64,000 nt of DNA, from contig NZ_HE978606.1 of assembly GCF_000285835.1 (NCBI RefSeq), positions 1 through 64,000 of the forward strand, read 5' to 3'. The position numbers and the translations under genes were made by a program. Positions 7,931 through 16,600 of the stretch are shown here, one piece after another; the stretch's first letter is position 1, and each line of letters begins with the position of its first letter. This DNA comes from Brevibacterium senegalense. Lineage in GTDB: Bacteria > Actinomycetota > Actinomycetes > Actinomycetales > Brevibacteriaceae. The notes beneath the pieces were generated by a model. The model made no database searches and was not told where the DNA came from. It saw only the letters and a list, made by a program, of their open reading frames with translations.

Positions 7931-9415
7931 TCAGGCCGCGGGCTGGTGCTCGTCCTGGTCCTCCGGCTTCCGGATGAGGAACGCGAGGACGACCGGGACC
8001 AGCGCGATGCAGCCAGCCAGCAGGAATGCGGCTCGGGCGCCCGGCGCGGCGGCCTGGGCCGCGGGCTGGCCAGCGGCCTCACCCGCGTGCAGCGCACCGG
8101 AGTAGATCGCGACGAGCATCGCGGTGCCCGCCGCACCCGCGACCTGCTGGAGGGTGTTGAGGACCGCAGAGCCGTGCGAGTAGAGGTGGCGCTTGAGCGA
8201 CCCCAGCGACGCGGAGAACAGCGGGGTGAACGACCCGGCCAACCCCAGCGACATGACCGACTGCACGATGACGAGCATCCACACCGGGGTGTCCTCGCCG
8301 ACCCGCGAGTAGAAGAACATCGCGGTGGCGATCATGATCGTGCCCGGGATGAGCAGGACCCGCGGCCCCTGCGCGTCGTAGATCCGGCCCATGACCGGAC
8401 CCAGCAGACCCATGAGCAGCGAACCCGGCAGCAGGACCATGCCCGACTGCGCGGCGGAGAGGCCCGCGACCGTCTGGAGGAACAGCGGCAGGAGCGAGAA
8501 CGTGCCGAACATCGCGAGCGCCACGACCGCCATGATGATGACGGACAGTGCGTAGTTGCGCGACCCGAAGACCCGCAGGTCCAGGAACGGGGCGTCCTTG
8601 CGCTGCAGCGCCAGCTGGCGCCACACGAAGAGGGCGAGGAAGACGATCCCGGCGGCGACGAAGCTCCAGCCGACGACGGTCGCGGAGGATCCTCCGCCGT
8701 CACCGCCGTGCGCGCCGCCGAACTGGCTGAGGCCGAACACCAGGCTGCCGAACGCCAGTGCGGACAGCGGCACGGAGAGGGCGTCGAACGGTGCGCGGAC
8801 GGTCTCGCCCAGGTTCGTCATCCACTTGGCACCCAGGGCCATCGCGATGAGCGCGATCGGGAGGACGATCCCGAACAGCCAGCGCCAGCCCAGATTGTCC
8901 AGCACGATGCCCGACATGGTGGGGCCGATCGCCGGCGCCAGGGAGATGACGAGGCCCACGCGGCCCATCATCCGGCCGCGCGAGTGGGGCGGCACGACGT
9001 TCATCATCGTCGTCATGAGCAGCGGCAGCATGATGCCCGTGCCCGCGGCCTGCACGATGCGGCCCAGCAGCAGTGGGAGGAAGCCGTGCGACACGAGGCA
9101 CAGGGCCGTACCCAGCGCGAAGGTCGTGATCGCGGCGAGGAACACCTGGCGGGTCGTGAACCGCTGGACGACGTAGCCGGTCGTGGGGATGACGACCGCC
9201 ATCGTGAGCATGAAGGCGCTGGTGAACCACTGCCCCTGCTCCGGCGGGATGCCCAGCGCGACGTTGAGTTCCGGGATCGCGATCGCCATCGTCGTCTCGT
9301 TGAGGATCGCGACGAAGGCGGCGACCAGCAGGAGCCAGATGACCCGCATGCCGGCGGGATCGATCCCGTCCTTGTGCTGGGGCGTGACGGGCATGCTTCC
9401 GGTATCGGTGGTCAC
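7931..9415 (-). CDS. DHA2-family (EmrB/QacA-like) MFS drug exporter
   Basis: A 494-residue permease of the 14-helix DHA2 branch of the MFS. The first helix contains NETTMAIAIPEL, matching the D/N-x-T-x-x-x-x-A-x-P signature of DHA2 exporters, and helix 5 carries GPTMSGIVLDNLGWRWLF, the motif C region of antiporters. A loop of Gly/Asp repeats lies in the middle. GTG 9415 was taken because GGAG stands about seven bases upstream and the first helix starts 25 residues later; the frame extends another 31 codons upstream without support. It heads a two-gene unit with the SBF-type permease. No adjacent MarR or TetR gene appears on its promoter side. Confidence 0.85.
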   Translation of the reverse strand: MTTDTGSMPVTPQHKDGIDPAGMRVIWLLLVAAFVAILNETTMAIAIPELNVALGIPPEQGQWFTSAFMLTMAVVIPTTGYVVQRFTTRQVFLAAITTFALGTALCLVSHGFLPLLLGRIVQAAGTGIMLPLLMTTMMNVVPPHSRGRMMGRVGLVISLAPAIGPTMSGIVLDNLGWRWLFGIVLPIALIAMALGAKWMTNLGETVRAPFDALSVPLSALAFGSLVFGLSQFGGAHGGDGGGSSATVVGWSFVAAGIVFLALFVWRQLALQRKDAPFLDLRVFGSRNYALSVIIMAVVALAMFGTFSLLPLFLQTVAGLSAAQSGMVLLPGSLLMGLLGPVMGRIYDAQGPRVLLIPGTIMIATAMFFYSRVGEDTPVWMLVIVQSVMSLGLAGSFTPLFSASLGSLKRHLYSHGSAVLNTLQQVAGAAGTAMLVAIYSGALHAGEAAGQPAAQAAAPGARAAFLLAGCIALVPVVLAFLIRKPEDQDEHQPAA

Positions 9416-9793
9416 GGCTGTGCTCCGAGTCTGTGAGGTGCTGCGCGCACACGGGTGGCCGGGCCGATCGTGGCTGCGGCTGCACACGGGTGCGGAGTTG
9501 ATGAACACTGTGGATGACCCGGAGCGCCTGGGTCGGGGCGCCTGCGCGGGTCGGATGAGGAGACAACAGTAGCACCGGGATGATCACCGGAAACAGACCT
9601 CGCACTGTGACGCTCGCCCCTGTGCCGGCGTCCCGGAGCAGTCACTCGACCCCCGACCGTGTCATCCCGGACCCTTGCGCCGTTCATCTCATATGCACGA
9701 CCGCGCATCGATACCGTCACCCCCGCGTCAGTGCTCGCGCCTACCGTGGAGGGTGAACGTCGGACGCACGTTCCGACGGGAGACGGAGGAGCT
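9416..9793. other. Divergent promoter region, 378 bp, no gene seen
   Basis: This gap separates the leftward DHA2 exporter from the rightward butanediol dehydrogenase. A TACCGT hexamer near 9742 is a possible -10 for the dehydrogenase, giving a leader of about 45 bases. I see no convincing operator, short gene or RNA. Confidence 0.4.
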
Positions 9794-10864
9794 GTGAAGG
9801 CCGCACGGTACTACGGCAAGGAAGACATCCGCATCGAGGAGGTCGAGGAGCCCCAGGTCCGCCCCGGGACGGTGAAGATCGCCCCCGCATTCAACGGCGT
9901 CTGCGGCAGCGACCTGCATCTGTTCCACGACGGACCCATCCCGCCGGCCCCCACGGACACGGAGCCGCACCCGATCTCCGGCGAGACGCTGCCGGTCGTC
10001 TTCGGGCACGAGTTCTCCGGAGTCGTCGAAGAGGTGGGCGAGGGCGTCGCGGGGATCGCCGTGGGCGATCACGTCGCGGTCGAGCCGCTCATGGTCGACG
10101 GCACCTGCGCCGCGTGCAAGGCGGGCAAGTACAACCTCTGCGAGAAGATGGGCTTCATCGGGATCTCCGGACTGGGCGGGGGCCTCTCCGAGCACATCGT
10201 CGTCGAGGAGCGCTGGGTCCACCCGGTGGGCGACATCCCCCTCGACCAGGCCGCACTCCTCGAGCCCCTGGCGGTGACCGTCCACGCGGTCCGGCACGCA
10301 GGCGTCGACGAATCCGCGAAGGGCAAGGTCGCGGTCGTCGGCGGCGCCGGACCGATCGGCCTGCTCACCGCCGCGGTCCTGCGGGCCTACGGCCTGACGA
10401 CCGTCGTGAGCGAGGTGTCGCCCGAGCGACGCCGCACGGCGGAGACCTCCGGCGTCGCGACCGTCACCGTCGATCCCACGAGCGAGGACCTCATTCAGGT
10501 CGTGCGCGAGCACGCGGGCGACGAGATGGCGGCCTTCGCATTCGACGCCGCAGGAGTGGGCGCCGTCGTCGACCAGCTGCTCGACGTGCTGGGGCCCGGC
10601 GGTCGTCTCGAGGTCGTCGCGATCCACACGCAGCCGCACGAGCTCGACCTCACCGGACGCCTCACGATGCAGGACCGGGTCATCGGCTCGTCGGTGGGGT
10701 ACGCGAACGACCACGAGGAGGCCATCCGCCTCGTCCACGAAGGCCTCGTCGACCTCGCACCGTTCATCACCAGCCGCATCGTCGTCGACGACATCGTCGA
10801 GAAGGCCTTCCACAAGCTGCTCGACGATCGCAGCGAGGTCAAGATCCTCGTCTCGATGAACTGA
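9794..10864 (+). CDS. (R,R)-butanediol dehydrogenase-like zinc alcohol dehydrogenase
   Basis: A 356-residue medium-chain dehydrogenase close to 2,3-butanediol dehydrogenases, which interconvert acetoin and butanediol with NAD. Catalytic zinc ligands are Cys37 (GVCGSD) and His72 with Glu73 (FGHEF); a cofactor loop GGAGPIGLL sits at about residue 180. The structural zinc loop keeps Cys105, Cys108 and Cys116, but the first Cys is Asp102, with the spacing 3-3-8 preserved. Insertion of residues HDGPIPPAPTD after the catalytic Cys is typical of the butanediol subgroup. GTG 9794 has GGAGGA just upstream. No other acetoin gene adjoins, so the physiological substrate is inferred. Confidence 0.85.
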   Translation: MKAARYYGKEDIRIEEVEEPQVRPGTVKIAPAFNGVCGSDLHLFHDGPIPPAPTDTEPHPISGETLPVVFGHEFSGVVEEVGEGVAGIAVGDHVAVEPLMVDGTCAACKAGKYNLCEKMGFIGISGLGGGLSEHIVVEERWVHPVGDIPLDQAALLEPLAVTVHAVRHAGVDESAKGKVAVVGGAGPIGLLTAAVLRAYGLTTVVSEVSPERRRTAETSGVATVTVDPTSEDLIQVVREHAGDEMAAFAFDAAGVGAVVDQLLDVLGPGGRLEVVAIHTQPHELDLTGRLTMQDRVIGSSVGYANDHEEAIRLVHEGLVDLAPFITSRIVVDDIVEKAFHKLLDDRSEVKILVSMN

Positions 10865-10887
10865 ACAGAGTGGGGCGCGCGGAGCAC

Positions 10888-11580
10888 TCAGCTGGGGGCG
10901 TGCAGGTCCGGACTCCCGTCCGGCGGACCCGCCCCCGGTGTCACCAGCCCCGACTCGTAGGCGAGCACCACCAGCTGCGCGCGATCCCGTGCACCCGTCT
11001 TCGTGCGCAGCCGGCTCACGTACGTCCGCACGGTCTCCGGGCTGAGGAACAGCAGCGGTGCCACCTCCGCGTTCGTGAGCCCGCGTCCCACGAGGGCCAG
11101 GACCTGCGTCTCCCGCTCGCTCAGCCCGCTCACCATCTCCGGGCGGTGCGCCGCGAGTGCCGCCTGCCGGAACAGGATCGCCGTGAGCGACGGGTCCGCG
11201 ATCGAATCGCCGGAGGCGACGTCGCGGATCGCCTGCCGCAGCCCGGGCCCGTCCACGTCCTTGAGCAGGTACCCGCTGGCACCGGCCCGCACGGCGGCCA
11301 GCACATCCTCCTCCGTGTCGAACGTCGTGAGGACCAGGACCCGCACACCGCCGAGGTCGTGGTCCCGCGAGATCTGCTCCGTCGCCGCGATCCCGTCCAC
11401 CAGCGGCATGCGGAGGTCCATGAGGACGACATCCGGCCGGGTCCGGCGCACCACCGCGAGACCCTCCAACCCATCGCCCGCCTCCCCCGCGACCTCGATG
11501 TCGCCGTCGCGGGAGGCGAGGAGCGCCAGTCCCGCGCGCACCAGCTCCTGGTCGTCGACCAGCACGATCCGGAGGGTCAT
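10888..11580 (-). CDS. NarL/LuxR-type response regulator
   Basis: A 230-residue two-component regulator. The receiver domain (1-120) has the acidic pair in LVDD, the phospho-acceptor Asp in VVLMDLRMP, and the Lys in GYLLKD. A LuxR helix-turn-helix occupies about 150-210: LSERETQVLALVGRGLTNAEV and SPETVRTYVSRLRTK. The start is ATG 11580, with AGGAG seven bases upstream; it overlaps the kinase stop by four bases (ATGA), so both are made from one message. Targets probably include its own operon promoter, where a candidate operator lies at 13065-13109. The receiver residues look intact even though the partner kinase lacks its phospho-acceptor His. Confidence 0.93.
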   Translation of the reverse strand: MTLRIVLVDDQELVRAGLALLASRDGDIEVAGEAGDGLEGLAVVRRTRPDVVLMDLRMPLVDGIAATEQISRDHDLGGVRVLVLTTFDTEEDVLAAVRAGASGYLLKDVDGPGLRQAIRDVASGDSIADPSLTAILFRQAALAAHRPEMVSGLSERETQVLALVGRGLTNAEVAPLLFLSPETVRTYVSRLRTKTGARDRAQLVVLAYESGLVTPGAGPPDGSPDLHAPS

Positions 11581-13031
11581 GGGAGGTCTCCTGCGTCTGC
11601 CGGGAGGTCCCGGCCATCGGGGGCGGCCGGGTGGGCCAGGTCGGTGGGGCGTGGTGACTCCACCGGCAGGGCCGCGTCGACCACGAAGAGGTCCGGCTGC
11701 TTCCGGCCCCACGTGAGGGAGCCGCCCAGAGACCCGGCGTGGTCGCGCAGGCTGCGCAGTCCGGTCGAGCCGGGCAGAGTCCCACCCGTCTGACCGGACA
11801 CCCCGGCCGTCTCGCTCACACCGGTCTCCCTGCTCACACGGGTTTCCGGGCTCACGCCGGTGTCCCCGAGTACCCCTGCGTCCCCGCTCACGCCGTCATT
11901 CAGCACTCGGATCCGCAGCTCCCCCGCTGCGTCGCCGGTCGACCCCGGACCGCGGGACTGCGTGAGGGCGAGACCGATGTGGTCCGGCTGCGCGTGCCGC
12001 AGCGCGTTGGTCGTCGCCTCCCGCACGATCCGGACCGCTGCGGCATCGACGGAGGGCGGCAGCGGACCGTGGTCGCGCACGAGGTCGACACTCACCCCGC
12101 CCGCGCGGATCCGGTCGAGGAGTGCGTCGAGGCCCGCGAGTGACTGCTCGAGGGAGGAGTCGTGCGCTGCGCCCGCGCCCTGGGCATCCCGGGCTGAGCC
12201 CGGATCACCGGCGAGGCCCTCGTCGTCTGCGGACTCAGCCACGGCCTCGGCGCCGGTTCTGATGCGGGCAGGCGAGCCCACGGCCCGCACGGCACTGCGC
12301 AGCTGGTCGAGCGACCGGGAGGCCGCCTCCCGCAGATGCCGCGCGCTGACGCCGGCCGGGTGGTCGTCCGGCACCTGCTCGAGCACCGCGTTCGCATGCA
12401 GCGACACGATCGCCAGGGAATGGCCCAGGTCGTCGCGCAGTGCGCGGGCGATCCGGGTGCGGTCCTCCTCCTGGACGCGCTGCGCGCGGGCGAGCGCCGC
12501 CTGCGCGGCCATCCGCTCCGCGTCCGCCCGGCTGGCCTGCAGCGCGCGGCGGGTGCGGATGACCTCGGCCAGGGCGACGGCCAGGGCCACGAGGACGAGG
12601 TTGCTCAGCAGCTCGTAGCCCAGCACGGCCTCGGCGGAATCGCCGCCTCGGATCCGGAAGAACGAGGCGACGACGAAGAGCAGACCGGCCGTCACCAGCG
12701 CGAACGTGCGATGTCCGGCCAGGGTGACGGCCGTGAGGATGACGAGCAGCGGCAGGATGACGCCGATGCTGGGCAGACCTACGGTGTAGTACGCGCAGAC
12801 GGCGAGCGCGGCCAGCACCAGCGCGGTCCGGGGGATGCGATCGCGCACCAGGGTGAGGACGCCGAAGGACACGGCGAAGGCCACCGCGACAGCCAGGTAG
12901 GCGCCGCCGCGGTCCCCGGACCACCCCGTCGTCTCACCCCACAGGGCCAGGAACAGGACGGCGTTCGCGACCGCGACCGCGAACAGGATGCCCAGCGCCC
13001 GCGACCGGGGAGTGGTCTCCGTCGCGTCCAT
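11577..13031 (-). CDS. NarL-type sensor histidine kinase with a substituted H-box
   Basis: A 484-residue membrane sensor kinase. Residues 10-165 form about six membrane helices, then a coiled segment leads to a HisKA_3 dimerisation domain. The H-box reads RIARALRDDLGHSLA: residue 199, where the phospho-acceptor His should be, is Arg (codon CGC). The N-box REATTNALRHA (338-348) is present. After LNDG in the nucleotide-binding domain, residues 380-418 are a degenerate repeat of GVSG/TGVSxET units in place of the usual glycine-rich lid, although GLRSLRDHAGSLGG follows. The start is ATG 13031, preceded by TACGAT seven bases away, which would give a leaderless message. It is co-transcribed with the response regulator. 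Probably kinase-defective, or retained in a non-canonical role. Confidence 0.88.
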   Translation of the reverse strand: MDATETTPRSRALGILFAVAVANAVLFLALWGETTGWSGDRGGAYLAVAVAFAVSFGVLTLVRDRIPRTALVLAALAVCAYYTVGLPSIGVILPLLVILTAVTLAGHRTFALVTAGLLFVVASFFRIRGGDSAEAVLGYELLSNLVLVALAVALAEVIRTRRALQASRADAERMAAQAALARAQRVQEEDRTRIARALRDDLGHSLAIVSLHANAVLEQVPDDHPAGVSARHLREAASRSLDQLRSAVRAVGSPARIRTGAEAVAESADDEGLAGDPGSARDAQGAGAAHDSSLEQSLAGLDALLDRIRAGGVSVDLVRDHGPLPPSVDAAAVRIVREATTNALRHAQPDHIGLALTQSRGPGSTGDAAGELRIRVLNDGVSGDAGVLGDTGVSPETRVSRETGVSETAGVSGQTGGTLPGSTGLRSLRDHAGSLGGSLTWGRKQPDLFVVDAALPVESPRPTDLAHPAAPDGRDLPADAGDLP

Positions 13032-13064
13032 GCCACCATCGTAGGGACCGGCGCGAAGACAGGG

Positions 13065-13109
13065 CATCGCTTCCGGGCGTACACGACTGTCGCCTGCGGA
13101 GGAACGCGG
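13065..13109. promoter_or_regulatory. 45-bp promoter element, copy 1, with inverted repeat
   Basis: Starting CATCGCTTCCGGGCGTACAC, this element recurs with about five changes at 16601-16645. Its ends form an inverted repeat (CTTCCGGGCG against CGCCTGCGGAGG). It lies between the divergent kinase gene and the small membrane-protein gene; a -10-like TAGCGT (13128-13133) precedes ATG 13141 by seven bases. A binding site for the adjacent response regulator is the natural guess. Confidence 0.6.
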
Positions 13110-13140
13110 CAGCGCCGCCGGTCTCCGTAGCGTCGAGGGC

Positions 13141-13596
13141 ATGGACGAGACACAGAATCCTCAGCAGCCCCAGACTCCCGCCACCGCCTCTGCCCAGACC
13201 CCCGCACCGCCCGGGCCGGACTACCGCCTGGCGATCGGACTGGGCGCGCTCACCCTCCTCTATCCGATCCTGAATATCGCCATCAACCTCCTGGGGATGG
13301 AGGGCACGACCCGGGTGCCGGTCAACGCGTGGCTGTGGCTGGCGATCGGCGTCGTCTGGATCCTCGTGGGCTGGCTGACCCGCACGCCCCGCCCGTTCCT
13401 GACCCTGCTGGCGACGGGTATCGCGGGCGGGATGCTCACCTCGGCGCTGGTCATCGGCATCCAGCTGTTCACCTCCGGCGGTCCCGGACTGGCGACCGCA
13501 CCGTTCGCGATCGTCTCGATCCTCGCGATGCACGCGGCCGGCGGTGCGCTGTGCGGCCTCGTGGCATGGGGACTGCAGGCGGCGACCGGACGGTGA
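13141..13596 (+). CDS. Small membrane protein of unknown function, four helices
   Basis: I do not recognise this 151-residue protein. After a Gln/Pro/Thr-rich cytoplasmic N-terminus of about 28 residues, four hydrophobic segments follow (about 30-50, 60-78, 85-108 and 118-145), so it is almost certainly integral to the membrane. No enzymatic motif is visible. The gene diverges from the two-component operon and shares the 13032-13140 regulatory region. A -10-like TAGCGT seven bases before the ATG implies a leaderless transcript. Its position suggests it is a target of the neighbouring response regulator. Confidence 0.7.
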   Translation: MDETQNPQQPQTPATASAQTPAPPGPDYRLAIGLGALTLLYPILNIAINLLGMEGTTRVPVNAWLWLAIGVVWILVGWLTRTPRPFLTLLATGIAGGMLTSALVIGIQLFTSGGPGLATAPFAIVSILAMHAAGGALCGLVAWGLQAATGR

Positions 13597-13712
13597 CGCG
13601 GCCCGGCCGGGACGGTCCTGTCCGCGCCCGGCCGGAACCGCGCACATGACGGGACATGACCCCGGATGACGGGGTTGTGACGCGCACGGCACGGGTGCGC
13701 GCAGCCCGTCCC

Positions 13713-13801
13713 TAGCCTCGAGACCGATCACCCCGGTCGCGCACCCACCGACGGGGGCGCCCCATCAGCGGAAGCGCTCCCTGGAGGGGAGCACCGGGAT
13801 C
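13713..13801 (+). promoter_or_regulatory. Promoter and possible structured leader RNA of the monooxygenase operon
   Basis: TAGCCT at 13713-13718 is a plausible -10. The following roughly 95-base leader can fold into a closed three-way junction: CCGGT (13733-13737) pairs with ACCGG (13793-13797) and GATC with GATC on either side; GCGC arms enclose a second helix at about 13739-13761; and GCTCCC-TGGAG-GGGAGC (13776-13792) makes a third. I cannot match it to a known riboswitch family. Confidence 0.35.
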
Positions 13802-13821
13802 AGTCCGAGGAGAGGACCGTC

Positions 13822-15105
13822 ATGAGCTCGACCCAGCAGTTCGACCGTGTCGCCGCACCCCTGCGGGAGGAGTTCGCGCGCGTCAGTGCCGGCGCCGTCG
13901 ACCGGGAGCGTGCGCGCGAGTTGCCGCGGGCGGAGGTGAGCGCACTGGCCGCAGCGGGCTTCGGCGCCCTGCGCGTGCCCGCGGACGCGGGAGGTGCAGG
14001 CCTCACCCTGCCGCAAGCGGCGACCCTGTGGCGCGAGGCCGCGGCCGCGGACTCGAACATCCCGCAGATCTTCCGCGGCCAGTTCGCGATCGTCGAGGAC
14101 CGCCTCCACGCCACGGATGCATCCCGCACGACGTGGTTCGAGCGGTTCGCCGCCGGCCAGTTCGTGGGCAACGCGTGGAGCGAGACCGGCCCCACGACCA
14201 CGGCGGGATCACTCACCCGGGTGACCCGGACCTCGGCGGGCCTGCGCCTGAGCGGACGCAAGTACTACACGACGGGCAGCATCTACGCGCAGTGGACGGA
14301 CGCGACGGCGACCGCGGACGACGGCTCCACGGTCGCCGTCCTCGTCCCCACCGACGCACCCGGCGTCACGATCTCCGACGACTGGGACGGCTTCGGTCAG
14401 AAGCTGACGGGCACCGGCACGATCGTCTTCGAGGATGTCCCGGTCGACCCGGCGAACGTCCTCACGCTCACGGACCGGTTCAGCTACCAGACCGCGCTCT
14501 ACCAGCTGGTCCTGCTGTCCGTGCACGCCGGCATCGCCCGCCGCGCCGCGGATGACGCGGCACAGGCCGTCCGCGACCGCACCCGCGTGTACACGCACGG
14601 CCTGGCCCCGCTGGCGCGGAACGACGGACAGATCCTGGCCGTCATCGGGCAGGTCGAGTCCGCGGCGTTCGCGGCCGACGCGATCGCAGACCGCGCCGCG
14701 CACGCGCTCCAGGCGGTCTCCGACCTCGAGGCCCAGCGCGGCTCCGAGGCGCACCGGACGGCACTCGCGGACGCCGAGCTGGCGACCGCGAAGGGCCAGG
14801 TCGTCCTGACCGACCTGGTGCCCCAAGCGGCCAGTGCCCTCTTCGACGCGCTGGGGGCGTCTGGCACCAACCAGGCACTGTCCCTGGACCGCCACTGGCG
14901 GAATGCGCGCACGGTGGGCTCACACAACCCCGTCATCTACAAGCAGCGCATCATCGGCGACGCCGCCGTCAACGGCACCGAACCCGTCTACCTGTGGGAC
15001 GTGGGCGTCTCTGCCAGTGGGGCAAAGGGCAAGAAGACAGGCGGGGCGGCGACCGAGTCCGCCGGCCAGGAGCAAGACGCCGCGCGCGAGGCGGTGCGCG
15101 CATGA
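13822..15105 (+). CDS. Acyl-CoA dehydrogenase-fold flavin monooxygenase (DszC/SfnB-like)
   Basis: A 427-residue protein of the acyl-CoA dehydrogenase fold, closest to the DszC/SfnB group of reduced-flavin monooxygenases that act on organosulfur compounds. Visible are the N-terminal helical domain with LRVPADAGGAGLTL, the beta-domain segments NAWSETGPT and LSGRKYYTTGS, and a C-terminal helix with SLDRHWRNARTVGSHNP, a hallmark of this subgroup. It lacks the catalytic Glu arrangement expected for acyl-CoA oxidation, as far as can be seen. GAGGAGAGGA precedes ATG 13822. The stop overlaps the next start by four bases (ATGA), so it is translated with the LLM monooxygenase. A role in sulfur scavenging is inferred; no reductase gene is nearby. 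Confidence 0.85.
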   Translation: MSSTQQFDRVAAPLREEFARVSAGAVDRERARELPRAEVSALAAAGFGALRVPADAGGAGLTLPQAATLWREAAAADSNIPQIFRGQFAIVEDRLHATDASRTTWFERFAAGQFVGNAWSETGPTTTAGSLTRVTRTSAGLRLSGRKYYTTGSIYAQWTDATATADDGSTVAVLVPTDAPGVTISDDWDGFGQKLTGTGTIVFEDVPVDPANVLTLTDRFSYQTALYQLVLLSVHAGIARRAADDAAQAVRDRTRVYTHGLAPLARNDGQILAVIGQVESAAFAADAIADRAAHALQAVSDLEAQRGSEAHRTALADAELATAKGQVVLTDLVPQAASALFDALGASGTNQALSLDRHWRNARTVGSHNPVIYKQRIIGDAAVNGTEPVYLWDVGVSASGAKGKKTGGAATESAGQEQDAAREAVRA

Positions 15106-16529
15106 CGAAGCAGATCCGGTTCAACGCGTTCGATATGAACTGCGTCGCCCACCAGTCGCCCGGCCTCTGGCGGTATCCGGGCGACCGAGCATGGCAGTAC
15201 AAGGACCTCGAGTACTGGCAGGACCTGGCCCGCATCGCCGAGCGAGGCCTCTTCGACGCGATCTTCATCGCGGACGTGCTGGGGACCTACGACGTGTTCG
15301 GCGGCAATGACCTCGCCGCGATCCGCCAGGGCGCCCAGGTGCCGGTCAACGACCCCGTCCAGCTGGCGGCGATCGGGGCGGCCGTCACGGAGCACGTGGG
15401 CTTCGGGATCACGGCCGGCACCGCGTTCGAGCATCCCGTGCCGTTCGCGCGCCGACTCTCCACCCTCGACCACCTCACGAAGGGGCGCGTGGGCTGGAAC
15501 ATCGTGACCGGCTACCTGCCGTCCGCCGCCCGCAACTTCGGACAGGCGGACCAGCTGGCGCACGACGCCCGCTACGACCACGCGGACGAGTACCTCGAGG
15601 TGATCTACAAGCTGCTCGAGGGATCGTGGGAGGACGACGCGGTCGTCCGCGACGCCGCCTCAGGCGTGTTCGCGATCCCGGAGAAGGTACACCACATCGG
15701 ACACCACGGGACGCACTTCGATGTCCCCGGCATCCACCTGTCCGAGCCCTCGCCGCAGCGCACCCCGGTCGTGTTCCAGGCGGGTGCCTCTCCGCGCGGA
15801 GTCGCGTTCGCCGCTCAGAACGCGGAGGCCATCTTCATCGGCGGTCCCACGCGCGATGCGGCGAAGAGCACGGTCGCGCGGCTCCGGAAGGCGCTGGTCG
15901 AGGCGGGCCGCGACCCGTACGACGCGAAGATCTACCTGCTGAGCTCCATCATCACGGACGAGACGGCCGCCGGTGCCCGCGCGAAGTACGAGGACCTCCT
16001 CTCCTACGCGAGCGTCGAGGGCACGCAGGTGTTCTTCTCCGGATGGCTGGGCGTCGACCTGTCGACGTACGACCTCGACGAGCCGCTGGGGAACGTGCAG
16101 TCGAACGCGATCCAGTCCGCCCTCGAGGCGTTCCAGGGCGAGAACGCGGACGGGCGGACGTGGACCGTGCGCGACATCGTGAAACTGGGCGGCGTGGGCG
16201 GACAGGGCCAGAACTTCATCGGCTCGCCGGCGGAGATCGCGGACACCCTCACGGACATCGTCGAGTACACGGACGTCGACGGCTTCAACCTGGCCTATGC
16301 GACGACGCCGGGGACCTTCGAGGACGTGGCCGACCTCGTCGTACCGGAGTTGCAGCGCCGGGGCGTCTACCAGCAGGAGTACACACCCGGCACGCTGCGC
16401 CACAAGCTCTTCGGCGCAGGCGATCGGCTGCCGGACCACCACCGCGGCGCCCAGTACCGGGTGGGCGGACCACTCTCGACGATCGACGATCACACAGACA
16501 CGGGGAGGCCGATTCCCGCGGTGATCTGA
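15102..16529 (+). CDS. LLM-class FMN-dependent monooxygenase (NtaA/SnaA/DszA family)
   Basis: A 475-residue bacterial-luciferase-like monooxygenase of the NtaA/SnaA/DszA branch, which uses FMNH2 from a separate reductase to oxidise substrates such as sulfones, nitrilotriacetate or alkyl compounds. Family blocks seen: an N-terminal MNCVAHQSPGLWRYPGDRA, FDAIFIADVLG, HLTKGRVGWNIVTG, RYDHADEYLEV, VVFQAGASPRG and FIGGPTRDA. ATG 15102 overlaps the stop of the DszC-like gene (ATGA), a clear operon. The pairing of DszC-like with DszA-like enzymes points to desulfurisation or related C-S or C-N oxidation, but the substrate is not readable. Confidence 0.9.
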   Translation: MTKQIRFNAFDMNCVAHQSPGLWRYPGDRAWQYKDLEYWQDLARIAERGLFDAIFIADVLGTYDVFGGNDLAAIRQGAQVPVNDPVQLAAIGAAVTEHVGFGITAGTAFEHPVPFARRLSTLDHLTKGRVGWNIVTGYLPSAARNFGQADQLAHDARYDHADEYLEVIYKLLEGSWEDDAVVRDAASGVFAIPEKVHHIGHHGTHFDVPGIHLSEPSPQRTPVVFQAGASPRGVAFAAQNAEAIFIGGPTRDAAKSTVARLRKALVEAGRDPYDAKIYLLSSIITDETAAGARAKYEDLLSYASVEGTQVFFSGWLGVDLSTYDLDEPLGNVQSNAIQSALEAFQGENADGRTWTVRDIVKLGGVGGQGQNFIGSPAEIADTLTDIVEYTDVDGFNLAYATTPGTFEDVADLVVPELQRRGVYQQEYTPGTLRHKLFGAGDRLPDHHRGAQYRVGGPLSTIDDHTDTGRPIPAVI

Positions 16530-16600
16530 TCCCGACCGCTCGTGCTCGCCCGGCTCGACTGGCTCGCTCCGGCCCGGCGAGCGCGAGCGACCACCGCGCA

